Source: Enterococcus sp. ZJ1622 (GTDB lineage: Bacteria; Bacillota; Bacilli; Lactobacillales; Enterococcaceae). Taken from it: a stretch of DNA of 64,000 nt. Within the stretch, counting starts at the first letter, position 1. Every line of letters starts with the position of its first letter. Positions 27,148-35,365 of this stretch are shown in pieces. A model generated the notes under the pieces. It did no database searches, was not told the DNA's origin, and saw only the letters and a list, made by a program, of their open reading frames with translations. Location of the stretch: NCBI RefSeq assembly GCF_011038845.1, contig NZ_JAAKDW010000008.1, positions 112,907 through 176,906 on the forward strand. Direction: 5' to 3'. Position numbers and translations under genes: made by a program.

Positions 27148-28026
27148 TCACACCGTTTTATTCAGCTTTTTTTCTTGGTAAATCTCCAGAAGCGACTCTT
27201 TCAACTCTAGAATATATTCCTTTGTAGAAGTTAATCCAAGCCATCCAAAAAAATCGATTCCCTCATCGATTTCACAAAGCTCAGATTTATCGCCGTCTGC
27301 TAATTTGTCCAAAGCGGTAAAAACTTTATAATGAGCAATATCTAAGGCAATCTTATGTGCTTGCGTCAGTTTGTGCAATTCAGATAGAAAGAGTTTTCTA
27401 AGGAACACAGATTCTCTATTAAAAGAAAGACGGATTCCATTCAGAATGAAATTAGATAACAATTCTGGATAATGTGTCGCATCTATGTATGTTTTCATTT
27501 TTGTTATGCTGTTCCTGAATGAATGGATGATATAGTCATCCTCAAAGATAAATAGACAATTAGAAAAAACCGTTAATTCAAAATGCCCCCAAGTATCGAT
27601 TCCTTCAAGATAATGCTTGACAACGGTGATTTCTTCGTTCATGGATGCAGTAAAAGAAGTGCTGTATAAATAGCTGTTGATCAGCTTTCTTTGGGCGTAG
27701 AGCAGACGATAGTAGATGTTTCCAGTTTTTTCGAATTCATTGAGTAATTCTTGTTCTTGCGCTTTCGTGAGAGTTTTCGAGGTGACAAGATAACTCGTCA
27801 GCTTTTGTTTGTTAGAAAGGGAATTATTATTTAAAAGAAATTGGTATTCTTCTAATGTGACGTTCATTCGTTCGAGGTAGCTAACTAATAGTTCAAAACT
27901 GATTTTTGTACCTCTCGATTCGAATGCAGCCAAAGTACCACGTTGAGAAATACCATCGGTGAGCTGCTCTTGTGTCAGTCCCCGTTCTTTTCTCAACCTG
28001 CGGATTAATGAAGCATGTTTTGTCAT
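27148..28026 (-). CDS. Rgg/GadR/MutR-family transcriptional regulator
   Basis: 292 residues. N-terminal XRE-type HTH (about 4-62: LIRRLRKERGLTQEQLTDGISQ...AAFESRGTKISFELL, the usual Rgg pattern) and an all-helical C-terminal repeat domain. Rgg proteins often bind short peptides. It sits between the LPMO and chitinase genes, in tandem with the first and divergent from the second, so it most likely controls chitin use (inference). GGAGGTAACCTACTT gives a ribosome site before the ATG. No convincing SHP-type pheromone gene is adjacent, though a short peptide gene lies at 30150-30212. Confidence 0.85.
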   Translation of the reverse strand: MTKHASLIRRLRKERGLTQEQLTDGISQRGTLAAFESRGTKISFELLVSYLERMNVTLEEYQFLLNNNSLSNKQKLTSYLVTSKTLTKAQEQELLNEFEKTGNIYYRLLYAQRKLINSYLYSTSFTASMNEEITVVKHYLEGIDTWGHFELTVFSNCLFIFEDDYIIHSFRNSITKMKTYIDATHYPELLSNFILNGIRLSFNRESVFLRKLFLSELHKLTQAHKIALDIAHYKVFTALDKLADGDKSELCEIDEGIDFFGWLGLTSTKEYILELKESLLEIYQEKKLNKTV

Positions 28027-28231
28027 AAGTAGGTTACCTCCAAAAAAACAAATTATGATTTACATTAAACATAGCATAATAACCTATTGACAACCGGTAA
28101 GATCATTTTTGTGTGATTTTGATGAAAAAGTGTGTTTTTCGATTGTTGTATTGATAGACAAAAAGCGCTCCTTCACTTTTGATATGGTTTACTAAGTCTT
28201 GTAAGACCAAATATGAAATGGAGGAAACAAG

Positions 28232-29965
28232 ATGCGCACAAAAAGATTATTATTGTCTGCTGGTATTTTAGGAAGCTTGTTGGGAGGTGGTACAGTTTTT
28301 GCCGCCGATGCCGCCGATAAGATGCCTGATATCTCAAACAAACAGATTGCTGTAGGATATTATCACAATTGGGTGCCAGAACAGGGAGCGGGATATAGAG
28401 GAGGAATACCGGCAGCGACTGATTTGGAAAAAATCAATTCGTTTTATAATGTGATCTCTGTCGCTTTTATGAAGGGTGATGGGATACCTACCTTTGAACC
28501 TTATGACATCAGTGACACAGAATTCAGGAAAAAAGTAGCTTCTTTGAATGAAGAAGGTCGGGCAGTATTGATTTCTCTCGGAGGTGCAGATTCACATATT
28601 CAATTACATAACGGGCAGGAACAAGCCTTTGCAGATGAGATCATCCGGCTAGTCGAACGTTACGGATTTGATGGGTTGGACATCGACTTAGAGCAAAGTG
28701 CGATCACAGCAGGAGACAATCAGACTGTCATACCGAAAGCATTGAAGATTGTCCGTAGTCACTACGCTAAACAAGGGAAACATTTTATTATTTCTATGGC
28801 ACCGGAATTCCCATATCTTAGAACTGGCGGAAGTTATGTTCCTTATCTGCAAGCATTAGAAAATGAATATGATTTCATCGCACCGCAATTATATAATCAG
28901 GCTGGTGACGGTTTAAGTATCGGCCACGAATGGATTGCGCAAAATAATGATAGTAGAAAATATGAGTTCTTATACGGGATGTCACAAGCCTTCGAAACTG
29001 GCGGGAGCGGATATGTAAGAATCCCAGCAAACAGACTAGCATTAGGCATCCCAGCCAACAATGATGCAGCGGCTAATGGATACGTCCAAGATCCTTCTGT
29101 CGTGTACCAAGTATTTGAACAAATGGAAAAAGAAAAAACCCCATTAAAAGGGCTGATGACTTGGAGTGTCAATTGGGATGAAGGGAAAAATTCAGCGGGT
29201 GTTTCTTATAATGAATCCTTTGCGAAAGCTTACCAAGGTCTGTTTAAAGAACAAGTCCCTGACAATGAAAAACCTTCACGTCCGACAAACCTGAGAGGAA
29301 CAGCCACTACTTCATCGGTTACTTTATCATGGACGCCATCGACTGACAATGTACGAGTAGATCATTATAACATTTATGAAAATAATCGGCTTATCGGGAC
29401 AAGTAATACCGCAAGTTACACACATCAGGGATTGAGACCAGATACGACTTATTCTTATACAGTTGAAGCGGTGGATCCATCAGGAAACCGATCGGATCGC
29501 TCAGCAGTATACCGTATCAAGACAAAAGAAGGGTCACAATTGCCTGCACCTTCGATCCCAGCTGATCTGGTCGTCAGAAATGTGACACAAACGACGATCC
29601 AGTTATCATGGAGAGCGAATGATTGGCAAGAAGAAGTCAGCCACTATGAAATCTATCGAAACAATCAGAGAATCGCTACTTCTGAGATGCCATCGTTTGT
29701 CGATACGCATCTCATGGCAGTCACGACCTACACTTATCAAGTCAGAGCTGTGAATGCAGCAGGTATCTCTGGCTTAAGCCAGCAAGTAGTAGCAACGACA
29801 AAAGACGACAGCAGCCAAGAAAATGCTTGGGTAGCAGGGACAACTTACAAAGTAGGTGATATCGTTACTTATAGAGGCAATCAATATCGTTGTCTGCAAA
29901 CTCATACAGCTATTCCTACATGGGCTCCTGATTTAGCTCAAGCGTTATGGCAGCTGATCCAGTGA
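28232..29965 (+). CDS. Secreted GH18 chitinase with two FnIII domains and CBM5/12
   Basis: 577 residues. Signal peptide (about 1-25, VFAADA region), GH18 barrel (about 35-345) with the catalytic motif DGLDIDLE (Asp147-Glu154; Glu154 is the acid), two fibronectin type III domains (about 350-430 and 437-527) and a C-terminal CBM5/12 chitin-binding domain (AWVAGTTYKVGDIVTYRGNQ to the end). It hydrolyses chitin outside the cell, working with the LPMO encoded on the other side of the rgg gene. GGAGG lies 8 bases before the ATG. Many enterococcal GH18 enzymes are single-domain; the FnIII-CBM tail makes this one a surface-binding form. Confidence 0.95.
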   Translation: MRTKRLLLSAGILGSLLGGGTVFAADAADKMPDISNKQIAVGYYHNWVPEQGAGYRGGIPAATDLEKINSFYNVISVAFMKGDGIPTFEPYDISDTEFRKKVASLNEEGRAVLISLGGADSHIQLHNGQEQAFADEIIRLVERYGFDGLDIDLEQSAITAGDNQTVIPKALKIVRSHYAKQGKHFIISMAPEFPYLRTGGSYVPYLQALENEYDFIAPQLYNQAGDGLSIGHEWIAQNNDSRKYEFLYGMSQAFETGGSGYVRIPANRLALGIPANNDAAANGYVQDPSVVYQVFEQMEKEKTPLKGLMTWSVNWDEGKNSAGVSYNESFAKAYQGLFKEQVPDNEKPSRPTNLRGTATTSSVTLSWTPSTDNVRVDHYNIYENNRLIGTSNTASYTHQGLRPDTTYSYTVEAVDPSGNRSDRSAVYRIKTKEGSQLPAPSIPADLVVRNVTQTTIQLSWRANDWQEEVSHYEIYRNNQRIATSEMPSFVDTHLMAVTTYTYQVRAVNAAGISGLSQQVVATTKDDSSQENAWVAGTTYKVGDIVTYRGNQYRCLQTHTAIPTWAPDLAQALWQLIQ

Positions 29966-30004
29966 AAAGAGAAACACGTAGTTTAGATAAATGAATGAAG
30001 GAAT

Positions 30005-30044
30005 AAAAAAGCAGCTGGGATTCAGTTTTCCCAGCCGCTTTTTT
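30005..30044. terminator. Chitinase terminator
   Basis: AAAAAAGCaGCTGGGA pairs with TCCCAGCcGCTTTTTT around 8 bases. Confidence 0.88.
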
Positions 30045-30079
30045 AGCAGTAAAGACAGTTTGTCCGCTTGTTCCATAAT

Positions 30080-30112
30080 AAAAAGAGCCGGCAGTTTGCA
30101 TCGGCTCTTTTT
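30080..30112. terminator. Bidirectional terminator, chitinase / small peptide gene
   Basis: AAAAAGAGCCG and CGGCTCTTTTT form an 11-bp stem around 11 bases. On the minus strand it ends the transcript of the peptide gene at 30150-30212. Confidence 0.85.
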
Positions 30113-30149
30113 ATCAAGATCGTTCTATGTAAGTTATGTCAAACTTGCA

Positions 30150-30212
30150 TTATTTCATTGGGCTTGGGGGTGTAACATCCCAAGTACCGCCAGAAAGAGG
30201 TAATGGTAGCAT
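30150..30212 (-). CDS. Candidate 20-residue peptide gene
   Basis: The minus strand reads MLPLPLSGGTWDVTPPSPMK, then TAA. The ATG has GGGAGGG about 7 bases upstream, a much better ribosome site than chance short frames have. A consensus promoter with an operator-like palindrome lies ~75 bases upstream and a hairpin terminator ~40 bases downstream, so it forms a ~200-base transcription unit. The peptide is Pro/Gly-rich, without signal peptide or membrane helix, and I know no family for it. It could be a signalling peptide, a leader peptide or the coding part of a dual-function small RNA. Confidence 0.5.
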   Translation of the reverse strand: MLPLPLSGGTWDVTPPSPMK

Positions 30213-30286
30213 ATGTGTGCCCTCCCTTCTTTATATGTTACAAATGAAGTATAAAATAAAAATAGTTAGTTGAAACAAAATGTATA

Positions 30287-30316
30287 GTATTACAACAAAA
30301 TATTATATTTTGTCAA
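30287..30316 (-). promoter_or_regulatory. Promoter with 19-bp palindrome before the peptide gene
   Basis: On the minus strand -35 TTGACA (30316-30311), an 18-base spacer and -10 TAATAC (30292-30287). The spacer is occupied by the perfect palindrome ACAAAATATTATATTTTGT (30295-30313), as expected for a repressor site. The arm ACAAAATATT is shared with the inverted repeat before the LPMO gene. Confidence 0.65.
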
Positions 30317-30441
30317 GCGATAACTAACGTTTTTCTATGAAAAGAATGTCATTTTATAGTAAAATGGCTGCTTCTTGTTATTGAAGTTTAAACAAACACT
30401 TAAAACGCAGAAAATACAGACAATCTTCAAGCAAAGTGTAC

Positions 30442-30447
30442 TATAAT
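30442..30447 (+). promoter_or_regulatory. -10 element of the gpsA-galU promoter
   Basis: A perfect TATAAT lies 35 bases before the gpsA start; the -35 is poor (GACAAT at 17 bases). Confidence 0.5.
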
Positions 30448-30481
30448 GGGAAATATCAATTATTTATTTGGAGGAATTTCC

Positions 30482-31501
30482 ATGAGACAAAAAATTGCAG
30501 TTCTTGGCCCAGGTTCCTGGGGCACTGCTTTAGCACAAACATTAGCAGAAAATGGACATGAGGTACGCATCTGGGGGAATGTTCCTGAACAAATCGATGA
30601 AATCAATACGTACCATACCAACAAACACTTTTTGCCTGAGTTGAAAATTCCTGAATCGATCGTTGGATACAAGGAACTAGCAGAAGCAGTCGATGGTGTC
30701 GATGCGGTTTTGTTTGTAGTGCCAACAAAAGCGATCCGCTCAGTTGCACAAGAATTGATTGTAAAATTGAACACGAAACCTGTGATCATCCATGCGAGCA
30801 AAGGCTTGGAACAGGATACGCATAAACGCATCTCAGAAGTCCTTGCAGAAGAGATCCCAGAAGAGAAAAGACAAGCAATTGCTGTATTATCTGGCCCAAG
30901 CCATGCAGAAGAAGTAGCTGTACATGATATCACAACGATCACTGCAGCAAGTATCGACCAAAAAGCTGCTGCGTATGTGCAGGATTTGTTCATGAACGAT
31001 TACTTTAGAATCTATACGAACAATGATGTGATCGGAGTCGAGACCGGAGCAGCATTGAAAAACATTATCGCGATCGGCGCTGGGGCAATTCACGGACTAG
31101 GCTTCGGAGATGATGCAAAAGCGGCGATCATGACTCGAGGATTAGCTGAGATCAGCCGTCTAGGTGTGGCGATGGGCGCCAATCCACTGACGTTTATTGG
31201 ACTGAGTGGCGTCGGCGATCTGATCGTGACTTGTACAAGTGTCCATTCACGTAATTGGCGTGCAGGAAATCTCCTAGGACAAGGACATAACCTAGAGGAA
31301 GTCCTAGAAAACATGGGGATGGTCGTCGAAGGAGTCGCAACTACGAAGGCTGCTGTCGAATTAGCGAAACAGCTAGGCGTGGAAATGCCGATCACTGAAA
31401 CGATTTACAATGTTTTGTATAATGGAGAAGACATTCGTCAAGCAGCAAAAGAAATCATGCTGCGCGACGGGAAAATGGAAAATGAGTTTTCTTTACGTTA
31501 A
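30482..31501 (+). CDS. gpsA: NAD(P)H-dependent glycerol-3-phosphate dehydrogenase
   Basis: 339 residues. Reduces dihydroxyacetone phosphate to sn-glycerol 3-phosphate for phospholipid and lipoteichoic acid synthesis. The nucleotide-binding loop is [16 protein letters not shown] (about 6-21); [14 protein letters not shown] and [15 protein letters not shown] are family motifs, with the catalytic Lys in the last. The frame is open from 30446, but GGAGG lies 7 bases before the ATG at 30482. Followed by galU 36 bases on, in the same operon. Confidence 0.96.
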   Translation: MRQKIAVLGPGSWGTALAQTLAENGHEVRIWGNVPEQIDEINTYHTNKHFLPELKIPESIVGYKELAEAVDGVDAVLFVVPTKAIRSVAQELIVKLNTKPVIIHASKGLEQDTHKRISEVLAEEIPEEKRQAIAVLSGPSHAEEVAVHDITTITAASIDQKAAAYVQDLFMNDYFRIYTNNDVIGVETGAALKNIIAIGAGAIHGLGFGDDAKAAIMTRGLAEISRLGVAMGANPLTFIGLSGVGDLIVTCTSVHSRNWRAGNLLGQGHNLEEVLENMGMVVEGVATTKAAVELAKQLGVEMPITETIYNVLYNGEDIRQAAKEIMLRDGKMENEFSLR

Positions 31502-31536
31502 GATAAAGTGAACGAACAGGTGAAAGGACGAATGAG

Positions 31537-32430
31537 ATGAAGGTCAGAAAAGCAGTGATTCCAGCAGCAGGTTTAGGTACACGTTTCTTGCCAGCAACAA
31601 AAGCGATGGCAAAAGAGATGCTCCCGATCATTGATAAGCCAACGATTCAATTCATCGTAGAAGAAGCACTGGAAGCAGGAATCGAGGATATCTTGATCGT
31701 GACAGGAAAAGCAAAACGGCCCATCGAAGATCATTTTGATGCCAATATCGAGCTAGAAACCAATCTTCGTGAAAAAGGAAAGACAGAACTGCTGAAACTA
31801 GTGGAAGAAACAACAGCAGTCAAGCTTCATTTTATCCGTCAGACTCATCCAAATGGACTGGGACATGCCGTTCTCCAAGCGAAAACGTTTGTAGGTGATG
31901 AACCTTTTGTCGTGATGTTAGGGGATGACCTGATGGTGGATGAAGTCCCATTGACGAAGCGATTGATGAACGATTACGAACAAACCTTGGCTTCGACCAT
32001 TGCTGTCATGAAAGTCCCTCACGAAGAGACGTCGAAGTATGGGATCATTGATCCGAAAGATGGCGGACAGAATGGATTGTACGAGGTGAAAAGCTTTACC
32101 GAAAAGCCTGAACCTGACAAGGCCCCCAGTGATCTGGCGATTATCGGTCGTTATCTTTTGACACCAGAGATATTCGATCTTTTAGAGACGCAAAAGCCTG
32201 GTGCCGGAAATGAGATCCAGCTGACAGATGCGATCGATGAATTGAACAAGACACAAAACGTATATGCGCGGGAATTCAAAGGGAAACGTTATGATGTCGG
32301 GGATAAATTCGGCTATATGCAAACAAGTATCGAATATGGCTTACATCATCCTGAAATCGGAGAAGCATTGAGAGATTACCTTATCCGATTGAGCAAAGAA
32401 CTAAGTGAAGAAAATCGGAAAAACGACTGA
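31537..32430 (+). CDS. galU: UTP--glucose-1-phosphate uridylyltransferase
   Basis: 297 residues. Makes UDP-glucose for cell-wall polysaccharides, glycolipid anchors and galactose use. The N-terminal motif [23 protein letters not shown] (in part) is the nucleotide site, with [23 protein letters not shown] and [12 protein letters not shown] following. gpsA and galU together supply precursors of glycolipid and teichoic acid synthesis. Repeat cluster D starts 4 bases after the stop. Confidence 0.96.
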   Translation: MKVRKAVIPAAGLGTRFLPATKAMAKEMLPIIDKPTIQFIVEEALEAGIEDILIVTGKAKRPIEDHFDANIELETNLREKGKTELLKLVEETTAVKLHFIRQTHPNGLGHAVLQAKTFVGDEPFVVMLGDDLMVDEVPLTKRLMNDYEQTLASTIAVMKVPHEETSKYGIIDPKDGGQNGLYEVKSFTEKPEPDKAPSDLAIIGRYLLTPEIFDLLETQKPGAGNEIQLTDAIDELNKTQNVYAREFKGKRYDVGDKFGYMQTSIEYGLHHPEIGEALRDYLIRLSKELSEENRKND

Positions 32431-32434
32431 TGTA

Positions 32435-32716
32435 GAGGTTGTGAGCCTGCCGTTTAACTCTGAGGCACAAGGAACAATTTCAAAAAACAGCTTCTCATGT
32501 TTTGCGAATATTGTGACTTGTGCCCGAGGAGTTGGTAGGAGAACACCGTGTGTGAGGTTGTGACAACTGCGTTCTGCTTTAAGGAATAAGGACACTGAAC
32601 AGAAAATAGCTTCCCATATTTTACAAAATCGTGCCTTATTGCCGATAGGTAGGCTGTCTCTTGAACACTGTTTACTTGGTAAAAGAGATTGCGACAAGAC
32701 TTTTGTCACAGCTCCT
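32435..32716 (-). repeat. Intergenic hairpin repeat, cluster D (one unit, one chimeric unit, terminator-like hairpin)
   Basis: Minus-oriented. Unit D1 (32435-32550) is subtype 2. Unit D2 (32554-32670) begins with the left arm of subtype 1 (ACAACTGCGTTCTGCTTTAA, AAGGACACTGAACAGAAAATAGCT) and, from the apical TCCCATATTTT onward, continues with the right arm of subtype 3 (ACAAAATCGTGCCTTATTGCC). Its two arms therefore no longer match. A hairpin of the TGTGACA type follows (32683-32716). No gene lies between galU and 32870. Confidence 0.8.
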
Positions 32717-32752
32717 TGGATGATTGTCGCAGACTGCATTTTTTCTTTTTTA

Positions 32753-32781
32753 TTGACAGTTTTTTTCATTCAGATTATGGT
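32753..32781 (+). promoter_or_regulatory. Promoter upstream of 32871
   Basis: -35 TTGACA (32753-32758), a 17-base spacer and -10 TATGGT (32776-32781). Confidence 0.6.
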
Positions 32782-32870
32782 TAAAAAGGCACTCTGCCGG
32801 TCGGTAGGACCATTTAAGTTTTGCTTAAGGTATATAAAGGAATCTGAATACATAAGAAAAGGAACGACTT

Positions 32871-32939
32871 ATGCAAAACGGAATACCTATTTCAATGACA
32901 GAAAATAATAAAGGTGTGTATCATTTATGGGAAATATAA
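32871..32939 (+). CDS. Candidate 22-residue leader peptide
   Basis: ATG with AAAGGA 8 bases upstream, reading MQNGIPISMTENNKG and ending HLWEI, TAA. Its stop overlaps the start codon region of the next gene (ATG at 32927 lies inside it). A promoter lies ~90 bases upstream. It may couple translation of the membrane protein; it could also be a chance frame. Confidence 0.35.
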   Translation: MQNGIPISMTENNKGVYHLWEI

Positions 32940-33298
32940 TTACAATAGCTCAATCGCTTCTTGATGGATTGAAGTGGCTGATGGAAGGCAGTAACTGGCT
33001 CTTTTTGACACCAGTACTCCTTATCAGCGGATATATCATGGTGCAGATGGCCAAGAAACGGGAGACCTTCTTGATCTTCATCTGGTATTTAGCTACAATC
33101 GCGATCGCAAGTTTGATGATCGAACTTGCTTGGGGCGGATGGGAAGCACTTATCTTTGCAGCTATATTCATTGTGCTGTATCTCTTCGTCTGCATCCCTC
33201 ATTTCTTAAGAAGGTTGCATGTAGTAAAAAAAGGAAAGCATGCTGCGCCGTTACGTCCAACAAGAAACCAAATCAAAGAGAGAAAAACCAGATCATGA
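32927..33298 (+). CDS. Small hypothetical membrane protein
   Basis: 123 residues: an amphipathic N-terminus (MGNIITIAQSLLDGLKWLMEG), three membrane helices (about 23-41, 48-66, 73-92) and a basic tail (RLHVVKKGKHAAPLRPTRNQ). I recognise no family. AAGGTG lies 10 bases before the ATG, which overlaps a short upstream frame. The hairpin at 33359 ends the unit. Confidence 0.65.
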   Translation: MGNIITIAQSLLDGLKWLMEGSNWLFLTPVLLISGYIMVQMAKKRETFLIFIWYLATIAIASLMIELAWGGWEALIFAAIFIVLYLFVCIPHFLRRLHVVKKGKHAAPLRPTRNQIKERKTRS

Positions 33299-33358
33299 GT
33301 TCACGAGCTAGTTTGTGTAGCTTCGAACAGTAAAAAGATCAAGTAATATTACTCATCG

Positions 33359-33392
33359 GCGGTCAGACATAGGGATGTTCTGCCGCCTTTTT
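33359..33392 (+). terminator. Terminator of the 32927 gene
   Basis: GGCGGtCAGA pairs with TCTGCCGCC around 11 bases, followed by six T. Confidence 0.8.
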
Positions 33393-33534
33393 TGTACGCA
33401 AAAAAAACCAAAAAAAGTGAAATCATTTTTGAGATATAAGATTATTTAATTTGCTAGTTTAGGTAAAAATCGATACTAAAGTGTTATGTGGTTAGAAAAA
33501 AATGGCGAGTAAATAAATGTATTGTAAGTAGGTA

Positions 33535-33867
33535 ATGGTGTTATTGTTATGTAAAGAAAACATACTAATGTTTTTTATCCGTTTCGCACTTGCGCTTAGG
33601 AGGGAGATTCCTTACAATGGGTTCAGATAGAAACAGCTGAATAAAAAAAGGCTCCCCGATACTTAGTTGGCGCTAAGTATCAGGGAATGACCAGTCACCT
33701 AGTACACCCTGACCGATCATTTTGCCATAGTCAATGCTGTGCATCGACCTTATTTATTGTACCTAATCTAAGGGGAGAATTCTACCCCTGTGTAGATATT
33801 TTCTAAGGTTGCGCGCTCGTTTATTTGCTATGTCAAGGTATTGGACAGATTGTCCAATACCTTTTTT
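33535..33867. other. Candidate overlapping-transcript (antisense RNA / type I toxin-like) locus
   Basis: This gene-free stretch carries two opposite terminators. On the minus strand CCCTGATACTTAG...CTAAGTATCGGGG plus T7 (33686-33643) would end a ~100-base RNA started from TACAAT (33761-33756). On the plus strand AAGGTATTGGACA...TGTCCAATACCTT plus T6 (33835-33867) would end an RNA covering it. The plus strand has a 31-codon hydrophobic, basic-tailed frame at 33535-33630 (MVLLLCKENILMFFIRFALA) and a strong AGGAGGGAG site before a 7-codon frame (33617). That layout resembles type I toxin-antitoxin loci with overlapping 3' ends, but no known toxin family is recognisable. Confidence 0.3.
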
Positions 33868-33980
33868 GCGTGCAGCAGCGACTGACCAATCGCTTACTAT
33901 CCATCTTCTGTTTTTTGTATATCCCTTAGGTTAGGCAGCTGTTTCTATTCATTGCAAGTAGAAAGACGTAGGAGAGAAAA

Positions 33981-34580
33981 ATGAGTTTACGTTATTTTGA
34001 TTACTATTATCAGCTTGAAGAAAAATTAAGGATAGAAGAACCTTTGATGGCGCAAGCAGGGAACTGGATCGCCCAGCAAATCGTTCTAGGCGGCAGGCTA
34101 CAGATTTTTGCCAGTCGTACATTGAGTGGTGTGGCCTTTGAATTTTGGGAGCAGTTGCCGGAACTAGTACCTGGCATCTTGATCGAAAATCCGGCATCAG
34201 GTATTTATGAGACCCTTGAAGGAGCTGGACAAGCAATCATCAACCAAATCTCATCAAAACCGGAAGATATATTTTTACTGCTTTCCAATGAAGGGAGAAA
34301 TCCAGCAATCATCGAACTTGCTCAATGGATCAAGGAACAAGGGCATACCTTGATCATCGTGACAGGATTTGACTTATCCAGAAGCATAAAATCCCAGCAT
34401 AGCAGCGGTCTGCGTCTGTTTGAATTTGCCGATCTTGTATTGGATAACCACGCAAAACTGCATGATGCAGTGCTAACACTGCCTGAACTTGATCCGGCGA
34501 TTTGCGGAACAGCTTCTGTTGCCACGATGTTTTTGCTTCAGCAGGTTTTGTATTTTACTGCGGCACAACTGATTCGGTAA
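33981..34580 (+). CDS. SIS-domain sugar-phosphate-binding protein (UPF0309-like)
   Basis: 199 residues, one SIS domain. The pattern GGRLQIFASRTLSGVAFEFW, then DIFLLLSNEGRNPAIIELA and RLFEFADLVLDNHAKLHDAVL resembles the UPF0309 sugar isomerase-like family. The usual SGxSxx phosphate loop appears as SNEGRNP, as in that family. A regulator HTH is absent, so it is likely an isomerase-like or sugar-phosphate-binding protein; the substrate is unknown. AGGAGAG lies 7 bases before the ATG. Stands alone between two long intergenic stretches. Confidence 0.75.
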   Translation: MSLRYFDYYYQLEEKLRIEEPLMAQAGNWIAQQIVLGGRLQIFASRTLSGVAFEFWEQLPELVPGILIENPASGIYETLEGAGQAIINQISSKPEDIFLLLSNEGRNPAIIELAQWIKEQGHTLIIVTGFDLSRSIKSQHSSGLRLFEFADLVLDNHAKLHDAVLTLPELDPAICGTASVATMFLLQQVLYFTAAQLIR

Positions 34581-35365
34581 ACAACGAGCAGTTTTCCACA
34601 AATGAAATCAATGCGTCAGGTCAATTAGAGGTGTTTCACATAAAAAATGATGTTTTTGAAGGAAGAAAACGATTTTCTTTGACTGATCGTTTCTCTTGGT
34701 TTTTGTATAGTCGTTATTTAATAAGTGTGGATAACTTTGCATATAAGGGTTTTGTATGAGATAGAATGTATTATTTTTAGTTTGTTTCACAAAAGATCTT
34801 TTTCTGTGGAAGACAAAAAAAACAGCGGAAAAAGAGACAAGAAAGAATCAAGGCAGATTCTTTCTTGTCCCTTCATACACGTTGATGAAAGAGTCTTCCC
34901 CAAAACTCTTTACAGAGCAATTATAGTACATTTGTTATCATTATTGCAATGAAGATTACCTATCAGATAAAAAAAGTCTCCATCTATCCCTGTACTTTTT
35001 ATGTTTTTTATACATAAAACAAAAAAATCACCTGTTTCGACAACGAGGATCATTGGATATTTATTACCTTTTTTCAAAAAAATAGAAAAAAATTCAATCT
35101 TGATGGCAGCTAAAAATGAAAAAAACAGATCAACTTTTTTGCGAATCTAAAAATAAAAAAAGAATTTTAATGTAAAATTCCAATAAAAAACAGATTATTT
35201 ATTGAAGAAAAAACAACTTCAAAAGAATTTCTGAAATACTAGCAAAAAAATACAAAAAGTTATTTTCTAATAAAAAATTCATGTGTGGATGGAATTTTTC
35301 CTGTATAATTCGACATGATTATCCATTTTTTATTCATCACATTTTTTGTGGACAGAAAGGAAGAA
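34581..35365. other. Long A+T-rich intergenic region without a convincing gene
   Basis: No frame here has both a ribosome site and protein-like content. It contains a perfect 14-bp inverted repeat (GACAAGAAAGAATC / GATTCTTTCTTGTC, 34836-34869) with T5 on the minus side only, two TGTTTCACA copies, one DnaA-box-like TGTGGATAA (34726-34734), and from 35000 to 35300 closely spaced A tracts as in curved DNA. A TATAAT (35304-35309) is the likely -10 for yfcC. Confidence 0.5.

Noticed and set aside
28122..28154. 10-codon frame MKKCVFRLLY between rgg and the chitinase gene, a possible pheromone precursor
   Set aside because: No ribosome site and too short for a SHP-type precursor; position alone is not enough.
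34726..34734. DnaA-box-like TGTGGATAA in an A+T-rich region
   Set aside because: A single 9-mer with no cluster, no dnaA/dnaN nearby and no replication genes; expected by chance in A+T-rich DNA.
34725..34952. 75-codon plus-strand frame in the gap before yfcC
   Set aside because: No ribosome site, runs through a perfect inverted repeat, and its composition is unlike that of neighbouring genes.
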